Shown: piece after piece, positions 9,225 to 17,544 of the stretch
Numbering within the stretch: the stretch's first letter is position 1
Layout: each line of letters begins with the position of its first letter
Origin: Streptomyces sp. NBC_01471
GTDB lineage: Bacteria > Actinomycetota > Actinomycetes > Streptomycetales > Streptomycetaceae
Length of the DNA stretch: 64,000 bases
Direction of reading: 5' to 3'
NCBI RefSeq assembly: GCF_041438865.1
Contig: NZ_CP109450.1
Location: 4,485,001 to 4,549,000, forward strand
Program-made: the position numbers and the translations under genes
Notes under the pieces: model-generated
What the model was told of the DNA's origin: nothing
What the model saw: only the letters and a program-made list of their open reading frames with translations
The model's database searches: none

Positions 9225-9411
9225 GGGTCACCTCCGCCGGGTCCACAACTCGCCTGGCTGGCCTTCAACGGCCCCGGCCCCCAGCTATTCGGCCGGCCAC
9301 AGCGGAGTGCGTTCCTGATCGTGTACGTCAAGTGCACGCTGGGCTCATAGCAGTCGAGCACGCGGGCGGTCGGCCGGTGCATCCGCCAAGAGATCCGGCC
9401 GGGGCGGCGGT
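9225..9411. other. Intergenic stretch with no gene seen
   Basis: No ORF with plausible protein character on either strand. It forms the left border of the decayed small-gene island. Confidence 0.5.
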
Positions 9412-9561
9412 TCATGGGGAGTAACGGCGCACAGGCGGCACCCGGACCGGGCAGACGACGTGCAGGCGCACCGCCGCGACCACGCCGGTGCCGCCGCTGA
9501 TCTCGTACTCCTGCGACGGCTCGCCGGGCAGGATCGGCCGGTCGCAGCTCGCGCAGATCAC
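9412..9561 (-). CDS. Small Cys-containing hypothetical protein
   Basis: 49 residues from GTG 9561 with a possible GAGG Shine-Dalgarno about 8 bases upstream. It begins with a CASC motif and reads CDRPILPGEPSQEYEISGG, which looks like the N-terminal half of a small zinc-ribbon-like protein, with a lone Cys later (HVVCPVRVPP). Its natural-looking composition contrasts with the Arg/Ser-rich antisense frames around it. Function unknown. It could equally be a remnant, since the flanking island is degenerate. Confidence 0.4.
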   Translation of the reverse strand: MICASCDRPILPGEPSQEYEISGGTGVVAAVRLHVVCPVRVPPVRRYSP

Positions 9562-9622
9562 GAGAGCGCCTCGTTCTTCGCATCCCGCCACGTGTGCTGC
9601 AGCTCGATGCCCGTCGCACGGT

Positions 9623-9742
9623 TCACTCCGCGTCGGCACGAGCCAGGGCCGCGCAATGACACCGGAGCACGGGTTCTTCGACCTCAACGTCCACACCCTG
9701 TGGGCGCTGCTCGTCGCCCGGCCCGCAGTACTGCGCTCTGGA
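9623..9742 (-). pseudogene. Remnant of a small Cys-rich ORF
   Basis: Reading leftward from about 9742, one frame gives AQYCGPGDEQRPQGVDVEV and ends LRCHCAALARADAE before a stop at 9623-9625. This has natural composition and two Cys clusters, but the frame has a TGA at 9743-9745 and no start near that end; only an internal GTG at 9694 could initiate. It is best read as the 3' part of a decayed gene upstream of the 49-residue ORF. Low confidence because it is short. Confidence 0.3.
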
Positions 9743-9750
9743 TCAACATC

Positions 9751-9865
9751 GGTGCGTAGCCTGCGCACGCAGCTGCCCGTGATGTTGGATACGCAGGAGT
9801 TGACGGCGCGGACGCGCAGGGAGCTGGACGGTATTCGATACGCGATCCGCCTTGCTGAGGCGTGA
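9751..9865 (+). pseudogene. Possible C-terminal fragment of an unknown gene
   Basis: The frame ending at the TGA 9863-9865 reads TQLPVMLDTQELTARTRREL followed by about 15 more helical residues. This looks like the C-terminus of a real protein, and the stop is directly followed by the Shine-Dalgarno (GAGAGGGG) of the HD-domain gene, as expected for an operon partner. Upstream in the same frame the sequence becomes unprotein-like. I read it as a 5'-deleted gene; family not recognised. Confidence 0.3.
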
Positions 9866-9877
9866 GAGGGGACGGGT

Positions 9878-10480
9878 GTGGCTGACGACTTGTCCGCAGT
9901 AGCGTATTTCCTGTACGAGGCAGGAACGCTGAAGCAGACCCGGCGTACGGGGTGGTGGATGGCCGATGTGCGTGATCCCGAGAGCATCGCTGACCGCTCG
10001 TGGCGCACGTCGCTCATCGCCTCGATCATCGCGAAACTGGAGGGTGCTGATCCCGCGCGGGCAGCTTTCCTTGCGGTGTGACACGACTCGCAGGAGTCCC
10101 GCACGGGGGACGTCAACCATCTCGGGAAGAAGTACTCCTCCGGCGCGGACCCGGAGGAGGTGACCGCAGACCAGACGGCAGGCATGCCCGAGGTGCTGGC
10201 CGCGACGGTGCGCGAACTGGTCCGGGAGTACGAAGACAAGGAGACCGCCGAGGCGATCTGCGCCAGGGACGCGGACAAGCTTGAGTGCCTGCTCCAAGGC
10301 ATCGAGTATCGACCACAGGGCTACGAGAGCGCACAGCGTTGGATCGACAACAGCCGCGGACGGCTGGTCACGGAGACGGCCTGTCGCCTGGCCGATGAAC
10401 TGCTCGGCCAGGGGCCGTTGGACTGGCTGCGTAAGGCCCTGGAGGAGAACAGTGGACCTGATCACCAGCGCCCAGCGTGA
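9878..10480 (+). pseudogene. HD-domain phosphohydrolase gene broken by an in-frame TGA
   Basis: From GTG 9878 (Shine-Dalgarno GAGAGGGG) the frame encodes an HD-domain protein of the YfbR/5'-deoxynucleotidase-like type, about 200 residues. A TGA at 10079-10081 interrupts it after residue 67. The frame then continues as HDSQESRTGDVNHLGKKY and runs to 10480, with the DADKLECLLQGIEY motif giving the third metal ligand. Relatives as I recall them have Trp at the TGA position (WHD), so one TGG to TGA change explains it. The first metal-binding His expected in the xEHSWRTS motif is Arg (ADRSWRTS). Two independent losses suggest decay, though readthrough or sequencing error could explain the stop. 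The 3' end overlaps the DUF6879 gene by 29 bp. Confidence 0.75.
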
Positions 10481-10976
10481 CGAGCTGTTCAACAGGTTCG
10501 AGCGCAGTGCCTTTCACCTTGAGCTGAGGGACGACTACGGTTCGCCCGTTGAGGACACGCCATACGCTCGGTGGCAGCGGGGAGAGCCTGACGACTACGC
10601 GTGGCTTGATCCGTGGATGACGCTCATGAAGCGGGTGACTGGCGAGGGCAGGACGGTGCGGCGCGTCCGCGTGGTCACTGAGCCGCATTCTCCGTACGTG
10701 GGCTGGGAGAACTCTCTCACTCATCTGAATGCGGCGGCTGGCGAAGACATCAGGTGGCTCCCACGGCACCAGCTCCCGGTCGGGCTGGTCTTCCCCCTGT
10801 CCGGCAACGACTGGTGGCTCTTCGATGACCGTCTGCTGGCCGTGGGCCACTTCGACGCGGAAGGGCGTGTCCTCGGGTCGGAGCTGATCGAAGATCCCGA
10901 GTCCGTGGCCGAGTGCATCCGTATCAGGGATCTGCTCTGGGCCTCCGCCATCCACCACACCGAGTACAAGCCCTGA
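10452..10976 (+). CDS. DUF6879 family protein
   Basis: 174 residues from GTG 10452, preceded by GGAGGAG. It opens VDLITSAQRDELFNRFERSA and has the WLPRHQLPVGLVFPLSGNDW and NDWWLFDDRLLAVGHF segments that I associate with DUF6879, a family common in Streptomyces beside XRE/DUF5753 regulators and HD-domain genes. No biochemical function is known to me. The gene looks intact, unlike both neighbours: it overlaps the broken HD-domain gene and is followed 7 bp later by a truncated XRE regulator. Confidence 0.75.
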   Translation: MDLITSAQRDELFNRFERSAFHLELRDDYGSPVEDTPYARWQRGEPDDYAWLDPWMTLMKRVTGEGRTVRRVRVVTEPHSPYVGWENSLTHLNAAAGEDIRWLPRHQLPVGLVFPLSGNDWWLFDDRLLAVGHFDAEGRVLGSELIEDPESVAECIRIRDLLWASAIHHTEYKP

Positions 10977-10983
10977 CTCTTCG

Positions 10984-11238
10984 GTGAGTAACCAAGCACA
11001 AGAAGCGCGCACAGTGCTGGGCGCCCGGTTGCGAGGGTTCCGCAAGGATGCCGGATTCTCCAGCGGCCGGGCATCTGCTGCTGTCACCGGGTGGCAGGAG
11101 TCGAAGGTTTCCCGAATCGAGAACGGCAGACAGGGCGGAAGTGAAGCCGACATCCGTACCTATTGGTGCCCCCCCCGGCGGACGCGGCGAGTTGTCCCTG
11201 GCGTGAGGTGCGAACCCCGCCCCGCTCCCGCTCCGTAA
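10984..11238 (+). pseudogene. Truncated XRE (DUF5753-type) regulator
   Basis: From GTG 10984, about 59 residues match the N-terminal helix-turn-helix of Streptomyces XRE/DUF5753 regulators (VLGARLRGFRKDAGFSSGRA then ESKVSRIENGRQ). After SEADIRTY, where relatives as I recall them continue for about 220 residues, the frame turns into Arg/Pro-rich sequence at a run of eight C (11169-11176) and stops at 11238. The DUF5753 sensor domain is missing. It is probably a deletion remnant; the residual 84-codon ORF could still make a bare DNA-binding domain. Confidence 0.6.
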
Positions 11239-11246
11239 AAATAATG

Positions 11247-11262
11247 CAAGCACGCTTGCTTG
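11247..11262. promoter_or_regulatory. TetR-style operator upstream of the carboxylase operon
   Basis: Inverted repeat CAAGCA-CGCT-TGCTTG, perfect in both 6-bp arms, in a locally AT-rich stretch 60 bp before the GTG of the first gene of the acyl-CoA carboxylase locus. AAGCA/TGCTT-armed palindromes are common sites for TetR regulators of acyl-CoA metabolism in actinobacteria. The TetR gene at the far end of the locus is the natural candidate binder; inferred. Confidence 0.5.
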
Positions 11263-11321
11263 TTTTCATGGTCGCTGCCATGCTCCCGGACACGAAGCCG
11301 TGCCCCCGGAGGGAGCGATCC

Positions 11322-12173
11322 GTGTCCGATGCAGGTGCCGTGCTGGATGATCTGGTCGGCGAGAGTGCCGAACTGGACCTTCTCGTAGCGGAGTTGGATC
11401 GTGGGCAGTGGGCGCTCGCCACCCCCGCGCCCCGGTGGACCATCGCCCATCAGATCGCCCATCTGGCCTGGACCGACCGGGCCGCACTGCTTGCCGTGAC
11501 CGAGCCCGACGCCTTCGGTGCGGAGGTCGAGAAGGCGCTCGCCGCGCCCGGGACCTTTGTGGACGACGGCGCGGAGGAGGGCGCGGGGCTCGATCCGGCC
11601 GTACTGCTCGACCACTGGCGCGACGGCCGCGAACGGCTCCAGCGGGCGCTGCGGACCGCCCCGGCCGGCGCCCGCTTCCCCTGGTACGGCCCTCCGATGA
11701 GTACCGCGTCCATGGCCACCGGGCGGCTGATGGAGACCTGGGCACACGGCCAGGACGTGGCGGACGCGCTCGGGGTGCGGCGTGCACCGACCGCGCGGCT
11801 GCGGCATGTGGCGCGGATCGGCGTACGGGCCCGGGGCTTCGCCTTCGGCGCACGGGGTCTCGCCGTGCCCGGTGAGGAGTTCCGGGTCGAACTGACCGCG
11901 CCGGACGGGGAACTCTGGGAGTACGGGCCCGCCGACGCCGTTCAGCGGGTGACCGGGCCCGCCCTCGACTTCTGCCTGCTGGTCACCCAGCGCGCCCACC
12001 GCGACGACCTGGCCCTGCGTGCGACGGGCGCCGACGCCGACCGGTGGCTGGACATCGCGCAGGCCTTCGCAGGCCCGCCCGGAACCGGACGCGCGGCAAA
12101 GGGAACGCCGAAGGGCGCGACGGAGGGTGCAGCGAAGGACGCTCCGAAGGACGCCCCGAAGGGCGCGGTGTGA
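11322..12173 (+). CDS. TIGR03084 family protein (mycothiol-dependent isomerase-like fold)
   Basis: 283 residues from GTG 11322, with GGAGGGAG 7 bases upstream. The N-terminal domain has the DinB/MDMPI-type metal-site pattern: ALATPAPRWTIAHQIAHLAW (first His pair near residue 45) and ETWAHGQDVADALG (about residue 145). This is the pattern of TIGR03084 proteins, which sit next to AtuA-like and carboxylase genes. The last 25 residues are a Lys/Ala/Pro-rich repeat of the form KGTPKGATEGAAKDAP, an odd low-complexity tail. The stop overlaps the next gene's GTG. The biochemical role is unknown; metal or mycothiol-dependent chemistry on a CoA intermediate is a guess. Confidence 0.8.
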   Translation: MSDAGAVLDDLVGESAELDLLVAELDRGQWALATPAPRWTIAHQIAHLAWTDRAALLAVTEPDAFGAEVEKALAAPGTFVDDGAEEGAGLDPAVLLDHWRDGRERLQRALRTAPAGARFPWYGPPMSTASMATGRLMETWAHGQDVADALGVRRAPTARLRHVARIGVRARGFAFGARGLAVPGEEFRVELTAPDGELWEYGPADAVQRVTGPALDFCLLVTQRAHRDDLALRATGADADRWLDIAQAFAGPPGTGRAAKGTPKGATEGAAKDAPKDAPKGAV

Positions 12174-13906
12174 GGCCGCTGCGGGTCGGGAACGCCTCCG
12201 GCTTCTACGGCGACCGGTTCGGCGCGATGAAGGAGATGCTCACCGGCGGCCGGCTGGACGTGCTGACCGGGGACTACCTCGCCGAGCTGACCATGCTCAT
12301 CCTCGGCCGCGACCGCCTCAAGGACCCCCGCACCGGCTACGCCAGGACCTTTCTGCGCCAGCTGGAGGAGTGCCTCGGCGAGGCGCACGACCGGGGGGTG
12401 CGGGTCGTCACCAACGCGGGCGGTCTCAACCCGGCCGGACTCGCCGATGCCGTTCGGGAGTTGAGCGAGCGGACCGGTGTCCCGGTGCGGGTCGCGCATG
12501 TCGAGGGCGATGCCCTGCCGCTGCCGGACGGCGCGCTGACCGCCAATGCCTACCTGGGCGGTGCCGGGATCGCCGCCTGCCTGCGGGGCGGGGCCGATGT
12601 GGTGGTCACCGGCCGGGTGACGGACGCGGCGCTGGTCACCGGGCCCGCCGCCTGGCACTTCGGCTGGGGACCCGGCGACCTCGATCAGCTCGCCGGCGCG
12701 GTGACCGCAGGGCACGTCCTGGAGTGCGGGACCCAGGCGACCGGCGGCAACTACTCCTTCTTCACCGGCCACGACATACGCCACCCCGGCTTCCCGGTCG
12801 CGGAGATCCGCGCCGACGGATCAGCCGTGATCACCAAGCACGCGGGTACGGGCGGGGTGGTCGACATCGGGACGGTGACCGCGCAACTGCTGTACGAGAC
12901 AGGCGGCGCGCGGTACGCGGGGCCCGATGTCACGACCCGGCTCGACACCGTACGGCTGGTGCAGGAGGGGCCCGACCGGGTGCGGATCTCGGGCGTACGG
13001 GGCGAGCCGCCGCCGCCGACGCTCAAGGCGGGGGTGACCCGCATCGGCGGCTGGCGCAACGAGGTCGTGTTCGTGCTCACCGGTCTCGACATCGAGGCCA
13101 AGGCGGCGCTGGTCCGCGATCAGGTGGAGGACGCCTTCGGCGCGGCGACGGGCGGGCCGGGCCCCTCCCGTCCGGCGGACGTGCGGTGGGAGCTGGTGCG
13201 TACGGACCGCGCCGATGCCGACACCGAGGAGTGCGCGAGCGCGCTGCTCCGCCTGGTGGTGCGCGACAGCGACCGGGAGGCGGTCGGGCGGGTGGTGAGC
13301 GGCGCCGCGATCGAGCTGGCGCTCGGCAGCTACCCCGGATTCCATGTGACCGCCCCGCCCGGGAAGGGCGCGCCGTACGGGGTCTTCGACGCGGTGTACG
13401 TGGACCGGGGCGCGGTGCGGCAGGTGGCCGTACTCCCGGACGGGGAACGGGTGGTGGTGCCTGATCCGCCCCGTACCTCGGAGCCGGCGGCGGTCGCCGA
13501 GCCGGCCCTGCCCGAGCCGCTGCCCGGCCGGTCCGAGGCGCCCGCTGTGCTCCCCGGGGGCAGCGCCCTACGGCGCGTCCCGCTCGGGCGGGTCGCCGGG
13601 GCCCGCAGCGGCGACAAGGGCGGTGACGTGAACGTGGGCGTGTGGGTGCGGACCGACACGGCGTGGCGGTGGCTGGCGCACGCGCTCACCGTCGAACGGT
13701 TCCAGGAGCTGCTGCCCGAGACGCGGGGCCTGGTGGTGTCACGCCATGTGCTGCCGCAGCTGAGGGCGTTGAACTTCGTGGTGGAGGGGCTGCTGGGGCA
13801 GGGCGTCGCCGCACAGGAACGGTTCGACGCGCAGGGCAAGGGGGTGGGGGAGTGGCTCCGGAGCCGACTGGTCGACGTGCCGGCGGAGGTGCTGCCCGGC
13901 CCGTGA
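12170..13906 (+). CDS. AtuA-like acyclic terpene utilization protein (DUF1446)
   Basis: 578 residues from GTG 12170, overlapping the previous stop (GTGTGA). The main part (about 1-450) is the DUF1446/AtuA domain: GNASGFYGDRF at the start, TNAGGLNPAGLADAV, and GRVTDAALVTGPAAWHFGW. The C-terminal 100 residues (from LGRVAGARSGDKGGDVNVGV) form the separate AtuA-like ferredoxin-fold domain. In Pseudomonas, atuA belongs to the citronellol/geranyl-CoA catabolic cluster; the protein's own reaction is not established as far as I know. Its place directly before carboxylase beta and alpha subunits repeats that arrangement. Confidence 0.82.
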   Translation: MRPLRVGNASGFYGDRFGAMKEMLTGGRLDVLTGDYLAELTMLILGRDRLKDPRTGYARTFLRQLEECLGEAHDRGVRVVTNAGGLNPAGLADAVRELSERTGVPVRVAHVEGDALPLPDGALTANAYLGGAGIAACLRGGADVVVTGRVTDAALVTGPAAWHFGWGPGDLDQLAGAVTAGHVLECGTQATGGNYSFFTGHDIRHPGFPVAEIRADGSAVITKHAGTGGVVDIGTVTAQLLYETGGARYAGPDVTTRLDTVRLVQEGPDRVRISGVRGEPPPPTLKAGVTRIGGWRNEVVFVLTGLDIEAKAALVRDQVEDAFGAATGGPGPSRPADVRWELVRTDRADADTEECASALLRLVVRDSDREAVGRVVSGAAIELALGSYPGFHVTAPPGKGAPYGVFDAVYVDRGAVRQVAVLPDGERVVVPDPPRTSEPAAVAEPALPEPLPGRSEAPAVLPGGSALRRVPLGRVAGARSGDKGGDVNVGVWVRTDTAWRWLAHALTVERFQELLPETRGLVVSRHVLPQLRALNFVVEGLLGQGVAAQERFDAQGKGVGEWLRSRLVDVPAEVLPGP

Positions 13907-13972
13907 CCGGGGGCGAGCCTCCGTACGCCGCAGAGCCCGAGCCCGCCCCCCCAGGAGTCCCAGGAGCCCCGG

Positions 13973-15574
13973 ATGACCACCCTCCGTACCGCCATCGACC
14001 CCGCGTCCCCCGAATACGCCGCCCACCGCGACGCGATGCTCGCCAAGCTCGCCGACCTGGAGGCCGAGCACACCAAGGCGCTCGCGGGCGGCGGTGAGAA
14101 GTACACCGACCGGCACCGCAAACGCGGCAAGCTCCTCGCCCGTGAGCGCATCGAGCTGCTGCTCGACCCCGACACGCCCTTCCTCGAACTGTCCCCGCTC
14201 GCCGCCTGGGGCACCGACTACCCGCTCGGTGCCTCCATGATCACCGGCATCGGTACCGTCGAGGGTGTCGAGTGCCTGATCACCGCCAACGACCCCACGG
14301 TGCGCGGCGGTGCCAGCAACCCCTGGACGCTGAAGAAGGCGTTCCGGGCCAACGAGATCGCGTACGCCAACCGCCTGCCCTGCATCAGCCTCGTCGAGTC
14401 CGGCGGCGCCGACCTCCCCTCGCAGAAGGAGATCTTCATTCCCGGCGGCGCGCTCTTCCGGGACATCACCCGGCTCTCCGCCGCCGGGATCCCCACCGTC
14501 GCCGTGGTGTTCGGCAACTCGACGGCGGGCGGCGCGTACGTACCGGGCATGTCCGACCACGTGATCATGATCAAGGAGCGGTCGAAGGTCTTCCTCGGCG
14601 GCCCTCCCCTGGTGAGGATGGCGACCGGTGAGGAGTCCGACGACGAGTCCCTCGGCGGTGCCGAGATGCACGCCCGGGTCTCCGGACTCGCCGACCACCT
14701 CGCGCTGGACGAACCCGACGCGCTGCGCCAGGCCCGCCGCGTCGTCGCCCGCCTCAACTGGCGCAAGGCGCAGCCCGATCCGCCGGGCCCCGCGGTGCCG
14801 CCCCGGTACGACGAGGAGGAGCTGCTCGGTATCGTGCCCGGCGACCTGAAGACCCCGTTCGACCCGCACGAGGTCATCGCGCGCATCACCGACGGCTCGG
14901 ACTTCGACGCGTTCAAGCCGCTCTACGGGCCGAGCCTGGTCACCGGCTGGGCCGAGCTGCACGGCTACCCGGTCGGCATCCTCGCCAACGCGCGGGGCGT
15001 CCTCTTCTCCGAGGAGTCGCAGAAGGCCGCCCAGTTCATCCAGCTCGCGAACCAGCGCGACATCCCGCTGCTCTTCCTGCACAACACCACCGGCTACATG
15101 GTCGGCAAGGAGTACGAGCAGGGCGGCATCATCAAACACGGCGCGATGATGATCAACGCCGTCTCGAACTCGAAGGTCCCGCACCTCTCCGTCCTGCTGG
15201 GCGCCTCCTACGGCGCGGGCCACTACGGCATGTGCGGGCGCGCCTACGATCCCCGGTTCCTCTTCGCCTGGCCCAGCGCCAAGTCCGCCGTGATGGGACC
15301 GCAGCAGCTGGCCGGCGTGCTGTCGATCGTCGCCCGCGCCTCCGCGCAGGCCAAGGGGCAGCCGTACGACGACGAAGCGGACGCCGCGCTGCGCGCCGTG
15401 GTCGAGCAGCAGATCGAGTCGGAGTCCCTGCCGATGTTCCTGTCCGGGCGGCTGTACGACGACGGGGTCATCGACCCGCGCGACACCAGGACCGTGCTCG
15501 GTCTGTGCCTGTCCGCCATCCACAACGCACCGGTCGAGGGCGCCCGCGGCGGCTTCGGCATCTTCCGGATGTGA
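13973..15574 (+). CDS. Acyl-CoA carboxylase, carboxyltransferase beta subunit
   Basis: 533 residues, full length for geranyl-/methylcrotonyl-CoA carboxylase beta subunits. The N- and C-terminal crotonase-like carboxyltransferase domains are both present, with KRGKLLARERIELLLDPD near residue 50, GGASNPWTLKK, STAGGAYVPGMSDH and GARGGFGIFRM at the C-terminus. It transfers CO2 from carboxybiotin to the acyl-CoA substrate, together with the alpha subunit encoded 8 bp downstream. Context with the AtuA-like gene suggests a geranyl- or 3-methylcrotonyl-type enoyl-CoA rather than acetyl/propionyl-CoA; substrate unproven. Confidence 0.9.
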   Translation: MTTLRTAIDPASPEYAAHRDAMLAKLADLEAEHTKALAGGGEKYTDRHRKRGKLLARERIELLLDPDTPFLELSPLAAWGTDYPLGASMITGIGTVEGVECLITANDPTVRGGASNPWTLKKAFRANEIAYANRLPCISLVESGGADLPSQKEIFIPGGALFRDITRLSAAGIPTVAVVFGNSTAGGAYVPGMSDHVIMIKERSKVFLGGPPLVRMATGEESDDESLGGAEMHARVSGLADHLALDEPDALRQARRVVARLNWRKAQPDPPGPAVPPRYDEEELLGIVPGDLKTPFDPHEVIARITDGSDFDAFKPLYGPSLVTGWAELHGYPVGILANARGVLFSEESQKAAQFIQLANQRDIPLLFLHNTTGYMVGKEYEQGGIIKHGAMMINAVSNSKVPHLSVLLGASYGAGHYGMCGRAYDPRFLFAWPSAKSAVMGPQQLAGVLSIVARASAQAKGQPYDDEADAALRAVVEQQIESESLPMFLSGRLYDDGVIDPRDTRTVLGLCLSAIHNAPVEGARGGFGIFRM

Positions 15575-15582
15575 GGACGAAG

Positions 15583-17544
15583 ATGATCACCTCCCTCCTT
15601 GTCGCCAACCGCGGCGAGATCGCCTGCCGCATCTTCCGTACCTGCCGGGCCCTGGGCATCAGCACCGTGGCCGTCTTCTCCGACGTGGACGCGGACGCGC
15701 TGCACGTACGGGAGGCGGACACCGCCGTACGGCTGCCGGGCGCGGCCCCCGGCGACACCTATCTCCGCGGCGACCTCGTCGTCGCGGCCGCGCTCGCGGC
15801 GGGCGCCGACGCCGTCCACCCCGGGTACGGTTTCCTCTCCGAGAACGCCGCCTTCGCCCGCGCGGTCACCGCCGCCGGACTCATCTGGGTCGGGCCCTCC
15901 GCCGGTGCCATCGAGGCGATGGCGTCCAAGACGCACGCCAAGAAGCTCATGGCCGGGGCCGGAGTCCCCCTGCTGGCCCCGGTCGACCCGGACCGCGCCA
16001 CCGCCGACGACCTGCCGCTGCTGCTCAAGGCGGCGGCGGGCGGCGGCGGCCGCGGTATGCGCGTCGTACGCGAACTCGGCTTGCTGGAGGGCGAGATGAC
16101 GGCCGCCGTCGCCGAGGCGCGGTCCGCCTTCGGGGACGGTGAGGTCTTCGCCGAGCCGTACGTGGAGCGCGGGCGCCATGTCGAGGTCCAGATCATGGCC
16201 GACGCCCACGGCACGGTCTGGACGCTCGGCACCCGGGACTGCTCACTCCAGCGCCGCCACCAGAAGGTCATCGAGGAGTCCCCCGCCCCGGGCCTGTCCG
16301 ACGCCCTGCGCACCACGCTGCACGAGGCCGCCACCGCCGCGGCCCGAGTGGTGGAGTACCGGGGCGCCGGGACCGTGGAGTTCCTCGTCACGGAGAGCGG
16401 CGACCGGGCGTACTTCCTGGAGATGAACACCCGGCTCCAGGTCGAACACCCCGTCACCGAGGCCGTGTTCGGAGTCGATCTGGTCGCGCTCCAGCTCCGG
16501 ACGGCGGACGGCGAACCGCTCCCGCCCGGCGGCCCCCCGCCGCCGCACGGCCACGCCGTGGAGGCCCGGCTCTACGCGGAGGACCCGGCCGCCGGATGGG
16601 CCCCGCAGACCGGCACCCTGCACCGGCTCGACGTGCCCGGTACCGGCGGCGCGCCCGGGGGTACGCGTGCCGGTACCACCGTCAGGCTGGACACCGGCTA
16701 CACCGGCGGCGACACCATCGGCATCCACTACGACCCGATGCTCGCCAAGGTCATCGCTCACGCCCCCACCCGCACCGAGGCGCTGCGCACCCTCGCGTAC
16801 ACCCTCGAACGCGCCCGTATCCACGGGCCGGTCACCAACCGCGACCTGCTCGTACGGTCCCTGCGCCACCCGGACTTCAGCGCGGCCCGGCTCGACACCG
16901 GCTTCTACGACCGGCACCTGCCCGGACTCACCGTCCCGGCCCCCGACCCGCTCGCCGCGCTCGCCGCCGCCCTCGCGGACGCGGCACGGGCCCGGATCGG
17001 CGGCTGGCGGAACGTACCGTCCCAGCCGCAGACCAAGACCTACCGCTCCGAACCGGACGGCGAGGTGTACGAGATCCGCTACCGCCTCACCCGGGACGGG
17101 CTGCGCGCCGACGGCTTCCCCGGCGTACGGCTGCACGCCGCCACACCGCACCGGGTCTCGCTCGAAGCCGGCGGGGTGCTGCGCCACTTCGACGTCGAGG
17201 TGCACGGCGACCGCGCCCACGTCGGCCCGCACACCCTCACCCGGCTGCCCCGCTTCCCCGACCCGGCTGCCCGCGCGGTGCCGGGTTCGCTGCTCGCGCC
17301 GATGCCCGGCACGGTCGTCCGGGTCGCCGACGGGCTCGCGGCCGGGGACGCCGTCACCGCCGGGCAGCCGCTGATCTGGCTGGAGGCCATGAAGATGGAG
17401 CACCGCATCACCGCTCCGGCATCCGGCACCCTCACCGCACTCCACGCCGCCCCGGGCCGCCAGGTCGAGGTCGGCGCACTGCTCGCCGTCGTACAGACCG
17501 CACAGGACGCACAGCCGGACGCACAGGAGGCCCTGGAGTCATGA
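15583..17544 (+). CDS. Biotin-carboxylase alpha subunit of acyl-CoA carboxylase
   Basis: 653 residues from ATG 15583 (GAGGACGAAG upstream). Domains in order: biotin carboxylase N-terminal domain (SLLVANRGEIACRIFRTC), ATP-grasp with LLLKAAAGGGGRGMRVV near residue 150 and EMNTRLQVEHPVTE near 285, a linker/BT domain, and the C-terminal biotinyl domain with EAMKMEH near residue 605, whose Lys carries biotin. It carboxylates its own biotin with ATP and bicarbonate and hands CO2 to the beta subunit. Stop overlaps the acyl-CoA dehydrogenase ATG. Confidence 0.92.
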   Translation: MITSLLVANRGEIACRIFRTCRALGISTVAVFSDVDADALHVREADTAVRLPGAAPGDTYLRGDLVVAAALAAGADAVHPGYGFLSENAAFARAVTAAGLIWVGPSAGAIEAMASKTHAKKLMAGAGVPLLAPVDPDRATADDLPLLLKAAAGGGGRGMRVVRELGLLEGEMTAAVAEARSAFGDGEVFAEPYVERGRHVEVQIMADAHGTVWTLGTRDCSLQRRHQKVIEESPAPGLSDALRTTLHEAATAAARVVEYRGAGTVEFLVTESGDRAYFLEMNTRLQVEHPVTEAVFGVDLVALQLRTADGEPLPPGGPPPPHGHAVEARLYAEDPAAGWAPQTGTLHRLDVPGTGGAPGGTRAGTTVRLDTGYTGGDTIGIHYDPMLAKVIAHAPTRTEALRTLAYTLERARIHGPVTNRDLLVRSLRHPDFSAARLDTGFYDRHLPGLTVPAPDPLAALAAALADAARARIGGWRNVPSQPQTKTYRSEPDGEVYEIRYRLTRDGLRADGFPGVRLHAATPHRVSLEAGGVLRHFDVEVHGDRAHVGPHTLTRLPRFPDPAARAVPGSLLAPMPGTVVRVADGLAAGDAVTAGQPLIWLEAMKMEHRITAPASGTLTALHAAPGRQVEVGALLAVVQTAQDAQPDAQEALES

